Positions 1 through 7,231 of a stretch of DNA of 21,635 bases are shown piece after piece. The position numbers and the translations under genes were made by a program. The notes below the pieces were generated by a model. The model had not been told where the DNA came from, did not search any database, and saw only the letters and a program-made list of their open reading frames with translations. Positions within the stretch are counted from its first letter, which is position 1, and the number at the start of each line of letters is the position of its first letter. The stretch lies in assembly GCA_964517215.1 (NCBI GenBank), contig CAZFBR010000029.1, positions 1 to 21,635 on the forward strand. The letters run 5' to 3'. The stretch is from CAZFBR01 sp035353495 [NCBI: uncultured bacterium]. GTDB taxonomy: Bacteria; DAOPZR01.

Positions 1-394
1 CACCGCGCCATTCTATCAGGCGGGCCTGTTCGGCGACCTGACCCCGGAATCGGCGCGGCGGGCGGCGGCGCTGGGGGCGGCGGCGATTGCGGTCGGGGCG
101 TTGACCTTTTCCAAGCGGGTGATCGAGACCTTTGGCCGCAAAGTGACGGTGCTCGATCCGTTTTCCGCGTTTGTGGTGGCGCTGGCGACGGGGACAACGA
201 TGGAGGCCTTTACCCTGCTCAAGGTTCCGGTCTCCATTACCCAGGCCGGGGTTGGCGCCCTGGTCGGGGTTGGCCTGACGCAGGGCATGGGTGGATTGTC
301 CTTCAAAACGCTCAGCCGGATTGTTGCCGCCTGGTTTGTCTCGCCGCTGGTCGCCGGGTCGCTGGCGTATGCCGCGGCTGCTTTCTTTTCCTGA
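1..394 (+). CDS. Inorganic phosphate transporter, PiT family (3' part only)
   Basis: The gene is cut by the left window edge; the reading frame is open from base 2 and ends at TGA 392-394. It shows the C-terminal PiT repeat: a VTVLDPFSAF segment, then LKVPVSITQAGVGALVGVGL, the family's second signature region, then FKTLSRI and a last hydrophobic helix. The same landmarks occur in the complete minus-strand pit gene at 1195-2343 (TVLDPYSA, LKVPVSSSQAIVGSVIGIGL, YKTLGRI), so the two are paralogues. PiT proteins carry phosphate, often as a metal-phosphate complex, across the inner membrane using the cation gradient. The gene converges on the DUF47 gene, and no terminator in its own direction is evident in the 98 bases after the stop. 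The family call is secure; substrate and symbol are left open because the N-terminal half is not visible. Confidence 0.9.
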   Translation, partial: TAPFYQAGLFGDLTPESARRAAALGAAAIAVGALTFSKRVIETFGRKVTVLDPFSAFVVALATGTTMEAFTLLKVPVSITQAGVGALVGVGLTQGMGGLSFKTLSRIVAAWFVSPLVAGSLAYAAAAFFS

Positions 395-492
395 ACATAT
401 CCCGCAACCGAGCAATGGCACCGGGCAGGTCGCACGGGTTGATGTCGTGCCGGCACCCTGAACCTTGCGCCGCGCCCTGACGCTGCGGCAAT

Positions 493-521
493 AAAAAACC
501 CGCCCCCGTCAGGGAGCGGGT
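493..521 (-). terminator. Rho-independent terminator of the pit-DUF47 operon
   Basis: The arms are 498-507 and 512-521, ten base pairs with one mismatch around a 4-base loop. Read on the minus strand the hairpin is followed by six T residues (493-498). It lies just past the DUF47 stop codon. On the plus strand there is no T tract after the hairpin, so it should act mainly on the minus-strand operon. Confidence 0.85.
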
Positions 522-534
522 GCCGCTGGCTGAA

Positions 535-1185
535 TCAGATCTTCATCTTGATCATTGACAGGGAGACATATTCCGCGGTGTTCTCCGTCTTGTCGGCAAT
601 ATCGGAAATCATGGTGATGAGTTTGCGGAAAATGATCTTGTCCGCCTTGTCGATTGAATCGCATTTTTTGAACAGGTACACCTCGGCGGCCCATTCCAGC
701 GAGTCGACTTTCTGTTCGGCGGTGGAGACATCCGCCATCAGGGCGATCACCTTGTCCGGGTCGGAGGGAATGTACTTGAACATGGTCAGGAAGGCGCGAT
801 AGGTTTCGAGCACCGCGGCGGTCATCTGCTTGAGCGAATCGCCCAGTTCGCAGGGCGGCTCGATGTACGTAAGGTAGATTTCCTTGCAGACCTTGACTGC
901 CAGCCCCGGCAGCTTGTCCACCATATCGGGGATGGTGAGGAAATTCTCGCGGTAGAAGGGGAGGAACGCGCCGCCGCACAGGGCATGCTGGATCTCGCGC
1001 TTGACGAGATCCGCCTCGTGCTCCTTCTTGTGGACGTTGTAGGAGAGCTCGCGCAGGTCTTCGGCGGGGATGCCCTTGCAGTAGGCATCGATGAATTCGG
1101 CGAACATCACCAGCGCCTCATCGACCAGCTTGAAGTGGCGGCCCATCAATTCAATAACCTTGTCTTCCTTCTTGTCCCAGAACAT
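535..1185 (-). CDS. DUF47 / PhoU-like Pit accessory protein (TIGR00153 family)
   Basis: A 216-residue, largely helical protein without membrane segments or signal peptide. The opening MFWDKKEDKVIELMGRHFKL, the YNVHKKEHEADLVKREI stretch near residues 49-65 and the late ISDIADKTENTAEYV segment (about 193-207) match the DUF47 family, distant relatives of PhoU. These proteins are commonly encoded beside pit transporters and are thought to modulate them, which fits here: the gene starts 9 bases after the pit stop, and its AGGAGG ribosome site touches that stop codon, so the two are almost certainly co-transcribed and translationally linked. The acidic and histidine residues of the EHEAD segment could bind metal, as in PhoU-like folds. 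Length is normal for the family. The exact regulatory role cannot be read from sequence. Confidence 0.88.
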   Translation of the reverse strand: MFWDKKEDKVIELMGRHFKLVDEALVMFAEFIDAYCKGIPAEDLRELSYNVHKKEHEADLVKREIQHALCGGAFLPFYRENFLTIPDMVDKLPGLAVKVCKEIYLTYIEPPCELGDSLKQMTAAVLETYRAFLTMFKYIPSDPDKVIALMADVSTAEQKVDSLEWAAEVYLFKKCDSIDKADKIIFRKLITMISDIADKTENTAEYVSLSMIKMKI

Positions 1186-1194
1186 GGCGACCTC

Positions 1195-2343
1195 CTAAAG
1201 CAGCAGTTTAAAAAACCCGACGGCCAGCACCGCGCCAATGACCGGAGTCAGCAACCAGCCGACAAAGATGCGACCAAGGGTCTTATAACTTATTGTCTGC
1301 CCGCCCCGCAACAGCCCGATGCCGATAACCGAGCCGACAATGGCTTGTGACGACGAGACGGGGACTTTGAGCCAGGTGAAGACCATCAGCGACAGCGAAT
1401 GGGCAAAGACTGTGATCATTGCCGAGTACGGGTCGAGCACGGTGATGCTGTTGCCGACGGTCATCATGACCTTTTTGCTGTAGGTGAGCGCGCCCACGGC
1501 GATGGCGAGGCCGCCGATAAGGGCGGCAATGAATGCCGGGTCGGTGTACCAGTTCGCGGCCGGGGTGTGCGGGTCGCCGAACATGCCCGCATTGAAATAG
1601 GGGGCGGTGGTCACCACCACATTGTTGGCCCCCAGTTCGTAGGCGCCGTACGCGCCGGCGACGAGCAGCAGCCATTTGTAGACCGCATTGAGTTTGGCCA
1701 GGTCGGTGCCGACGAACATTCTGATGACGGCGGCAACGGCCTTATAAAGGACCACGGTGCAAATCGCGGCGCCGATGGGATTGCCTACCCAGCAGGCGAA
1801 CATCTTGCCGAGCTTGCTCCAGTCAACCTGGCCGAACCCGGCGGTGCAGATGGTGATGCCGATGATCGCGCCCACCGCCGCCTGCGAACAGGAGGCGGGG
1901 ATGGCGGCGTAGGTCATGATCAGGATGGTAATGGCCGCAGCGAGGGTTGTATAAAAGGCGATGGTGTTTTCCCGCGACTGGTCTTTGCCCGCAGTGCCGG
2001 TGGCGTTCGCCATGAGCGGATCGTCGCTGGCCGCGGCGGTCTGCCCGGCGGTCGCGGCGGCGGTCGCTGTGGCCGGAGCGTTACCCGGCGCCCCGGCTGC
2101 CGGCGCAGCGGCGGGTTGGTTGCCGCCGGAAAAATTCATTTCATGGAACAGCTCCCGCCCGTGAATGCACGAACCGAGTACGGCGAATACGGCAATAATG
2201 ATGACGGCGGTGCGAAAACGGACGGACCCGGTGGCAACCGCTGTCCCGAAGATATTGGCGGAATCATTGGCGCCCACGCCCCATCCGAGGAACAGGCCGC
2301 CGAACAGTTTCCACGACAGGAGTTTGAAAAATGCCGGCATCAT
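1195..2343 (-). CDS. Inorganic phosphate transporter, PiT family
   Basis: A multi-pass membrane protein of about 382 residues. The first PiT signature GANDSANIFGTAVATGS lies at residues 24-40; two later repeats, ASCSQAAVGAIIG (about 150-162) and VPVSSSQAIVGSVIG near the C-terminus, give the expected internal duplication. I start at the ATG pair 2343/2340. The frame remains open upstream to 2748, but that extension is arginine/proline-rich with no transporter features, and the promoter at 2380-2408 lies inside it. Unusual is an Ala/Thr/Gly-rich insert at about residues 73-120, between the first helices and the next hydrophobic segment, in a place where many PiT proteins have a short loop. The DUF47 gene follows in the same operon. 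A partial paralogue lies at 1-394. Confidence 0.92.
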   Translation of the reverse strand: MMPAFFKLLSWKLFGGLFLGWGVGANDSANIFGTAVATGSVRFRTAVIIIAVFAVLGSCIHGRELFHEMNFSGGNQPAAAPAAGAPGNAPATATAAATAGQTAAASDDPLMANATGTAGKDQSRENTIAFYTTLAAAITILIMTYAAIPASCSQAAVGAIIGITICTAGFGQVDWSKLGKMFACWVGNPIGAAICTVVLYKAVAAVIRMFVGTDLAKLNAVYKWLLLVAGAYGAYELGANNVVVTTAPYFNAGMFGDPHTPAANWYTDPAFIAALIGGLAIAVGALTYSKKVMMTVGNSITVLDPYSAMITVFAHSLSLMVFTWLKVPVSSSQAIVGSVIGIGLLRGGQTISYKTLGRIFVGWLLTPVIGAVLAVGFFKLLL

Positions 2344-2379
2344 CCACCATCCCGCAGTACATGGCAGCAAGCACTGCGG

Positions 2380-2408
2380 AGCATAGCTGAAATCGCCGGC
2401 AAATGCAA
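2380..2408 (-). promoter_or_regulatory. Probable sigma70 promoter of the pit-DUF47 operon
   Basis: On the minus strand TTGCAT (2403-2408) is followed after 17 bases by TATGCT (2380-2385). The predicted start near 2373 gives a leader of about 30 bases before the ATG pair. This supports the short pit start. The match is by eye and moderate. Confidence 0.5.
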
Positions 2409-2781
2409 GCATTTGCACGATGGCTGACGAAAAATGCAGCATAAACGGGCGCAATGGCAGATAACCGGGTGATTGGCGGGAAATATCTGTGGCGCTGGCG
2501 ACGGGGCTGCAGGGAATTGCAGACCGGCGTGGCGTGATGCGCCGCCAGCGGCTTCCGCGGCGTGGCGGCGGTATGACAGCAATGCAGGTTGCGCGCCGGT
2601 CGGGCGGATCATCAGCGGCATTTCCAGCCCGGCACTGGCGCGGGGATGTGCGCCGTGGCCGGCGGCAGTGCCGGCCGGACCAAATGAGGGTGGACAATGG
2701 CGGCGGGATGACGGCGGCCAACCCGGCGCGGCAACGGCGGGATGGCATTCGCGCGGATATGACGGTGCCGCTGATCGGCGG
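2409..2781. other. Non-coding divergent spacer between pit and fdrA
   Basis: This is the core of a 522-base gap between two divergent operons. Frames are open on both strands, but their translations are arginine/proline-rich with no domain features, as expected from GC-rich shadow frames. A motif close to CGGCGGKATGRC recurs at 2566-2580, 2701-2715 and 2735-2749. A short GCCGGC stem sits near 2670-2695. I see no riboswitch or RNA gene. Confidence 0.5.
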
Positions 2782-2810
2782 TTGACAAGCGGCGGAGGCG
2801 GGTGTAAACT
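2782..2810 (+). promoter_or_regulatory. Sigma70 promoter of the fdrA operon
   Basis: A perfect -35 TTGACA (2782-2787), a 17-base spacer and TAAACT (2805-2810). Transcription should begin near 2817, giving a leader of about 49 bases. The leader can form a small hairpin with arms CCGGCA (2826-2831) and TGCCGG (2844-2849) just before the AGGGGAA ribosome site. One of the best promoter matches in the window. Confidence 0.75.
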
Positions 2811-2865
2811 AAATTCTTCACATTCCCGGCATCTGTTCGACGCTGCCGGCACAAGGGGAAGCGCT

Positions 2866-4395
2866 ATGATTAAGAATGTGGTGCTGAAGGACCGCTATCT
2901 CGACTCGGTAGTATTGATGGCGGTGGCAGGCAAGGTCAAGACCCTGCCCGGCGTGAGCGAGGTTTCAGCCATGATGGGCACGGACTCAAGCAAGGGCATT
3001 CTCAAGGGCGCGGGCATCCTTGACGCGACCGGGGAAAAAGCGGCGGGCGGCGACCTGATCATTGCCATGAAAGTGGAAAACGCGGGCGTGGCGGACAAGG
3101 TTGTGGCCGCGGTGCAGGGGATGCTCGAACAGAAGGACAGCGGCGGTGAGGATGCGGGCCAGGCGCCGCCGCGCTCCATTGCGGCGACAGTGGAACGGCA
3201 GGCGGGGAGCAATCTGGCGTTCTTCTCGCTGCCGGGACCGTTCGTCAAGCGCGAGGCGATGGCTGCGCTGAGCCACGGCCTGAACCTGATGATTTTCAGC
3301 GATAATGTCACCGTCGAGGAAGAGGTGGCGCTGAAGACGCGCGCGGCCGAACTCGGCCTGCTGGTGATGGGACCCGACTGCGGCACGGCGATCATCGGCG
3401 GGGCGGCGCTCGGGTTCGCCAATGTCGTGCCGAAAGGGCCGATCGGCATTGTCGGCGCGTCGGGCACGGGCATCCAGCAGGTGAGCTGCATTCTTGCCAA
3501 CCGCGGCTACGGCATTTCGCATGCGATCGGCCTTGGCGGGCGCGACCTGTCGCCCAAAGTCGGGGGGATCATGATGCGCCAGGGGATCCGCGCGCTGGCG
3601 GCTGATCCCGATACGAAACTGATTGTGCTCATCTCCAAGCCGCCCGCGCCCGAGGTGGCGAAGACGGTGCTGGATGTGGCGCGCAGCTGCGGCAAGAAGG
3701 TCGTGGTCAATTTCCTCAAGGGCGACCCGGAAGAGGCGGCGCGGCGCAATCTGCCGTTCGCCGATTCGCTCGAGGCGGCGGCGGAACTGGCGATTGCCAC
3801 GCTTGATGGCGGGACGATGCCGACCCGCGAATTCGACGATGCCGCGGCGGTTGAAGCGCTGGTGGCGAAGGTCAGGCCGGGCCTGACCGGCAAGTACCTG
3901 CGCGGGCTCTATTCGGGCGGCACCCTGGCCGATGAGGCGCTGCTGCTGCTCTCGCGCAAGAAGATCGACTGCTATTCCAACCTGCCGCTGATTCCCGAAC
4001 TGGCGCTGCCGGACAATAACCGGTCGCAGGGCAATACGGTGGTCGATCTGGGTGATGACGAATTCACCCGCGGCCGGCCGCATCCGATGATCGATTTTAC
4101 CCTGCGCTGCGAACGCATCGTGCAGGAGGCGGCGGATCCGGAGACGCGGGTGATTCTGCTCGACGTGGTGACGGGGTACGGCTCGCATCCCGATCCGGCG
4201 GGTGCGCTGGTGCCGGCGATCGAGGCGGCCCGGGTGAAGGCGGGGCGGCAGCTCGCGTTTGTCGCCGCTGTCTGCGGCACCGACGGCGATCCGCAGCCGC
4301 GTCAGGCGCAGGCGGCGAAACTGGCGGCGGCGGGCGTGCTGCTCATGCCGACGAATGCGCAGGCGGCGCGGCTGGCCGCCCGCCTGCTGGCGTAG
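2866..4395 (+). CDS. fdrA: FdrA family protein (acyl-CoA synthetase-like; AllF-related)
   Basis: A 509-residue soluble protein of the FdrA family, which has a succinyl-CoA-synthetase-like build. Visible landmarks are an N-terminal segment with SAMMGTDSSKGIL (34-46), MGPDCGT (168-174), the glycine loop IVGASGTG (195-202) typical of the CoA/nucleotide-binding fold, and GLGGRDL (222-228). The start is the ATG preceded by AGGGGAA and fits the promoter at 2782-2810; the same frame is open back to 2473, but that stretch is non-coding in character and includes the promoter. In E. coli, FdrA (AllF) works with the DUF1116 protein AllG and the DUF2877 protein AllH as oxamate carbamoyltransferase, which splits oxalurate to oxamate and carbamoyl phosphate. 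The DUF1116 partner follows here after a 15-base gap, but no DUF2877 gene is in the window. Family call firm; substrate inferred. Confidence 0.88.
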   Translation: MIKNVVLKDRYLDSVVLMAVAGKVKTLPGVSEVSAMMGTDSSKGILKGAGILDATGEKAAGGDLIIAMKVENAGVADKVVAAVQGMLEQKDSGGEDAGQAPPRSIAATVERQAGSNLAFFSLPGPFVKREAMAALSHGLNLMIFSDNVTVEEEVALKTRAAELGLLVMGPDCGTAIIGGAALGFANVVPKGPIGIVGASGTGIQQVSCILANRGYGISHAIGLGGRDLSPKVGGIMMRQGIRALAADPDTKLIVLISKPPAPEVAKTVLDVARSCGKKVVVNFLKGDPEEAARRNLPFADSLEAAAELAIATLDGGTMPTREFDDAAAVEALVAKVRPGLTGKYLRGLYSGGTLADEALLLLSRKKIDCYSNLPLIPELALPDNNRSQGNTVVDLGDDEFTRGRPHPMIDFTLRCERIVQEAADPETRVILLDVVTGYGSHPDPAGALVPAIEAARVKAGRQLAFVAAVCGTDGDPQPRQAQAAKLAAAGVLLMPTNAQAARLAARLLA

Positions 4396-4410
4396 GGGGA
4401 AATGACGACC

Positions 4411-5832
4411 ATGGATAAGATCCAGAATATGCTGAAAAACGGTCCGACGGTGGTGTCGCTGGGCCTCAAGTCGTTTACGGAAGAGCTGCAGCGCCAGGGG
4501 GTGCCGGTAATGCATGTCGACTGGAAACCGCCCGCGGGCGGCGACCCGAAGCTGCTGGCCATCCTCGACAAGCTGGCGGAACCCGCCATTGCCGCGCGGA
4601 TCAAGGTCGCCAACGACGAGGCGGTCGACAAGATGGTGACCGCGCAGCCGGTGCTGGTGGATATCGTGCCGGCCAAGGACGCCATTCCCGCGCTGGGCAT
4701 GCGCAAGCTGCTGCTGCACGCCGGTCCGCCGGTGACGTGGGCGGAGATGGCCGGCCCGATCCGCGGCGCGGCGATGGGCGCCTGCGTCTATGAGGGGTGG
4801 GCGAAGAATATCAAGGAAGCGGAGAGCATCATTAAGCGGGGAGAAGTGGCGTTTGAGCCCTGCCATCACCACCATGCGGTCGGTCCGATGGCCGGGCTGG
4901 TTTCGCCGTCAATGTGGATGTTTGTGGTCAAGAACGAAACGCACGGCAACACCGCCTATTGCACGCTGAACGAGGGTCTGGGCAAGGTGCTGCGCATGGG
5001 TTCCTACAGCAAGGAGGTTATCACCCGCCTGCGCTGGATGGAAAAGGTGCTGGCCCCGACGCTGGCCGAGGCGGTGCGCGCGGCGGGCGGGATCAAGCTC
5101 AAGCCGCTCATGGCGCAGGCGCTGCAGATGGGCGATGAATGCCACAACCGCAACGTCGCGGCGACCTCGCTCTTCCTGCGCGAGATCACCCCGCACCTGC
5201 TCGGGCTGAAGAACAGCAAGCGCGTGCTGCGCAAGGTGTTTGAGTTTATCACCGGAAACAACCATTTCTTCCTCAATCTCGCCATGGCGGCGGGCAAGGC
5301 GACGGTGGAACCGGCGCGCGGGATTAAGGACAGCACGCTGATGCTGTTCATGGCGCGCAACGGCACGGAAATCGGCATGCAGCTGGTTGCGCTGCCGGAT
5401 CGCTGGTTTACCGCACCGGCGGGCGCGCCGAAGGGCTTGTACTTCCCGGGGTTCACCGAGAAGGATGCCAATCCCGATATCGGCGATTCGACGATCACCG
5501 AGGCGGCGGGGATGGGGGCGTTCGCCATGGCGGCGGCGCCGGCCATTGTCAAGTTCGTCGGCGGGGTGCCGGCCGACGCGCTGCGCTACACCCGGCAGAT
5601 GTACGATATCTGCTGGGCCAAGCATCGCGACCTGCAGATCCCGCAGCTTAATTTCATGGGGACGCCGGTTGGGGTGGATATTGTCAAAGTCGCGCAGACG
5701 GGTGTGACGCCGGTGATCAATACCGGCATTGCCGGCAGGAAACCGGGGGTCGGGCAGGTGGGTGCGGGGCTGCTGTATGCCGCGCCGGAAATGTTCCGCG
5801 CCGCGCTCGAGGCCTGCGCCCAGCAGTTCTGA
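4411..5832 (+). CDS. DUF1116 family protein (YlbE/AllG-related)
   Basis: A 473-residue protein without signal peptide or clear membrane segment. The VVSLGLKSF opening, a CVYEGWAKN segment (about 128-136), EPCHHHHAVGPMAG (about 150-163) and AYCTLNEGLGKVLR are typical of DUF1116 (E. coli YlbE/AllG). Two ATGs are possible: 4402, only one base after the AGGGGGA ribosome site, and 4411, ten bases after it; I prefer 4411. In E. coli this family supplies one subunit of oxamate carbamoyltransferase with FdrA, so the close pairing with the fdrA gene upstream suggests a complex. The histidine cluster and nearby cysteine could bind metal or substrate, but I know of no proven active site here. A cyclase-family hydrolase gene follows after 66 bases. 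Confidence 0.87.
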   Translation: MDKIQNMLKNGPTVVSLGLKSFTEELQRQGVPVMHVDWKPPAGGDPKLLAILDKLAEPAIAARIKVANDEAVDKMVTAQPVLVDIVPAKDAIPALGMRKLLLHAGPPVTWAEMAGPIRGAAMGACVYEGWAKNIKEAESIIKRGEVAFEPCHHHHAVGPMAGLVSPSMWMFVVKNETHGNTAYCTLNEGLGKVLRMGSYSKEVITRLRWMEKVLAPTLAEAVRAAGGIKLKPLMAQALQMGDECHNRNVAATSLFLREITPHLLGLKNSKRVLRKVFEFITGNNHFFLNLAMAAGKATVEPARGIKDSTLMLFMARNGTEIGMQLVALPDRWFTAPAGAPKGLYFPGFTEKDANPDIGDSTITEAAGMGAFAMAAAPAIVKFVGGVPADALRYTRQMYDICWAKHRDLQIPQLNFMGTPVGVDIVKVAQTGVTPVINTGIAGRKPGVGQVGAGLLYAAPEMFRAALEACAQQF

Positions 5833-5863
5833 TTGCGGATGGCAGGAAGAAAAACAAACGACC

Positions 5864-5890
5864 CGGCGCCGCGGGCGCCGTCGAGGAGGT
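5864..5890 (+). promoter_or_regulatory. Intercistronic hairpin and strong ribosome site before the cyclase gene
   Basis: Perfect 7-base arms (5864-5870 and 5874-5880) form a GC-only hairpin in the spacer after the DUF1116 gene. No T tract follows, so it is not a usual terminator. It is followed at once by an AGGAGGT ribosome site (5884-5890), 8 bases before the cyclase ATG. It may protect or separate mRNA segments so that the third gene is expressed at a different level. That role is inferred. Confidence 0.45.
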
Positions 5891-5898
5891 AGGGAATC

Positions 5899-6732
5899 AT
5901 GAGCGTCAAAATGTACGATCTCACCCAGCGTCTGAGTATTCACACGCCGCCCTGGCCGAGCTACATGCCGCTGCAGGTGCAGTATTTCAAGCGCATCGCC
6001 GGCGCGCATATGGGGCAGGGCGCCAACGGGCAGATCATCAAGACCAGCAACCACGTCGGCACGCACATCGACGGGGAAATCCATTTCTTCGCCTCGGGGC
6101 GCACCATCGGCGAGGTGCCGCTGGACGAATGGTGCGGCGAGGGGGTGGTGGTGGACATCAGCGATTGTGTTTCCGACTTTTCGCTGTATACGCCGGAAAT
6201 GCTGATGAAGCGGGCGGACATCCGCAAGGGTGACATCCTTATCATCAACACCGGGTATCACCGCTACGGCTGGGACCAGAAGGAGTCGGACGAGGTGCGC
6301 TACATGGTCAAGCACCCCGGCCCGTCCCCGGATTTCGCCGACTGGGCGCTGAAGATGAAAATCAAGTGGATCGGGGTCGACTGCGGCAGTGCCGACCACC
6401 CGATGAACACCATCCTGCGCACCTGGCATCCGAAGCTGTTCCTCGAGGCCGAGGCCAAGCTGAAGCATGATTACGGCGTGGAGTGCTGGGACGACATGTT
6501 CCCGCCGGAGGAATTCTATCAGATCATGCACCTCAAACTCTTCCCGAAGAAGCTGGTGCATGCGGAGAATATCGGCGGTGAAATCGACAAGCTGAAGAAC
6601 AAGCGCACCTGGATCGGACTCTTCCCGTGGCGCGCGATCGAGCTGGAATCCTGCATCTGCCGCATTGTGGCATTTGAGTTTGACGGCAAGGGCGGGGCGA
6701 AGCAGGCGGCGAAGAAGAAGGGCAAGAAGTAG
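5899..6732 (+). CDS. Cyclase family protein (PF04199, kynurenine formamidase/isatin hydrolase-like)
   Basis: A 277-residue predicted metal-dependent amide or lactam hydrolase. The family metal motif HxGTHxDxxxH is intact as H52-V-G-T-H56-I-D58-G-E-I-H62, and the conserved later GDILIINTGYH (about 113-123) and WIGVDCGSADHP (about 154-165) are present. Relatives hydrolyse N-formylkynurenine, isatin or related amides and usually use Mn or Zn. The protein is cytoplasmic by lack of a signal peptide. It ends in a basic tail, GKGGAKQAAKKKGKK, not needed for the fold. The start is fixed by a strong AGGAGGT site. It is the last gene before a strong terminator, so it belongs with the fdrA and DUF1116 genes; it may open a ring or cut an amide to produce or consume their carbamoyl-bearing substrate. 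The substrate is unknown. Confidence 0.88.
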   Translation: MSVKMYDLTQRLSIHTPPWPSYMPLQVQYFKRIAGAHMGQGANGQIIKTSNHVGTHIDGEIHFFASGRTIGEVPLDEWCGEGVVVDISDCVSDFSLYTPEMLMKRADIRKGDILIINTGYHRYGWDQKESDEVRYMVKHPGPSPDFADWALKMKIKWIGVDCGSADHPMNTILRTWHPKLFLEAEAKLKHDYGVECWDDMFPPEEFYQIMHLKLFPKKLVHAENIGGEIDKLKNKRTWIGLFPWRAIELESCICRIVAFEFDGKGGAKQAAKKKGKK

Positions 6733-6747
6733 GCAAACCTGCAGCAA

Positions 6748-6779
6748 GGGCCGGCGGGGATTTCCCGCCGGCCCTTTTT
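6748..6779 (+). terminator. Rho-independent terminator of the fdrA-DUF1116-cyclase operon
   Basis: Perfect 11-base GC-rich arms (6748-6758 and 6764-6774) with a 5-base loop, followed by five T residues (6775-6779), begin 15 bases after the cyclase stop. This marks the operon's 3' end. Confidence 0.95.
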
Positions 6780-6854
6780 CCATGGTTTACGGTGCGGCTG
6801 GCGCCGGCAGCCGTTGCGCCGGGGGATTGACCTGGCGCGGCCCGTGCGGTTGCG

Positions 6855-7103
6855 TCAGACGCAGGTCTGGGTGGTGGCGTTCCAGGTATGCGCGTTGCAC
6901 GCGGTGGTGAACTCGCCGAGGGTCATGCTGGGGGTGATGGTGACCGGACACGTAACGGGCATGCCGAAGATGGACCCGCCGCCTTCATCGGCAAAATAGG
7001 TGATGACGGCGCCGCAACCCGCCCGCCAGGCCTGGCCGGTGGCGCCGATCTCACCGCCGGCGACCTTGTTCAGTTCATTATCGTCCAATGGCTTGTCTGA
7101 CAT
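6855..7103 (-). CDS. Double-glycine leader peptide precursor (bacteriocin- or RiPP-like)
   Basis: A predicted 82-residue precursor. The N-terminus MSDKPLDDNELNKVAGG is a classic double-glycine leader (acidic/leucine stretch, ELxKVAGG), the type cut after GG by C39 peptidase-ABC exporters. The remaining roughly 65 residues hold four cysteines (in AGCGAV, VTCPVT, TACNAH and the terminal QTCV), many Thr/Ser/Gly and few charges, consistent with a secreted peptide with two disulfides or with thioether modification. A GGAGGA site six bases before ATG 7103 fixes this start over the longer frame from 7166. A likely promoter is at 7157-7185. No exporter, modification enzyme or immunity gene is in the window, so function is unproven. 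The leader call is good; bacteriocin activity is a guess. Confidence 0.75.
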   Translation of the reverse strand: MSDKPLDDNELNKVAGGEIGATGQAWRAGCGAVITYFADEGGGSIFGMPVTCPVTITPSMTLGEFTTACNAHTWNATTQTCV

Positions 7104-7156
7104 AATATTCCTCCGCACATATGGTGTCATCAACCGGGGCAATGCCCGTTGCAGGT

Positions 7157-7185
7157 ATGGTACCATTATTGGCGGATGGGTTCAA
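7157..7185 (-). promoter_or_regulatory. Possible promoter of the leader-peptide gene
   Basis: On the minus strand TTGAAC (7180-7185), a 17-base spacer and TACCAT (7157-7162). A start near 7150 would give a leader of about 46 bases. The -10 is the same TACCAT seen before lipA. Weak to moderate match. Confidence 0.4.
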
Positions 7186-7231
7186 TCACGGTGACTGCGG
7201 TTGGGCATGGCGGGGGAGAAAAGGCGGCACG

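Noticed and set aside
1399-2427. Long plus-strand frame of 342 codons antisense to pit
   Set aside because: Composition is Gly/Arg/His-rich and mirrors the GC bias of the true gene on the other strand; no domain is visible.
2344-2748. Upstream extension of the pit frame (135 extra codons)
   Set aside because: The extension is Arg/Pro-rich without transporter features and contains the likely promoter at 2380-2408; PiT homology begins near the ATG pair at 2343/2340.
2566-2749. Three copies of a CGGCGGKATGRC-like motif in the pit/fdrA spacer
   Set aside because: Irregular spacing and simple GC-rich content make chance or low-grade repeats likely; noted in the spacer entry but not strong enough to call an operator set.
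2473-2865. Upstream extension of the fdrA frame (131 extra codons)
   Set aside because: It reads through a strong promoter (2782-2810), has no family similarity, and the ATG at 2866 has its own ribosome site.
2986-4875. Long minus-strand frame of 629 codons opposite fdrA and the DUF1116 gene
   Set aside because: A shadow frame caused by high third-position GC; Arg/His-rich and spanning two well-identified genes.
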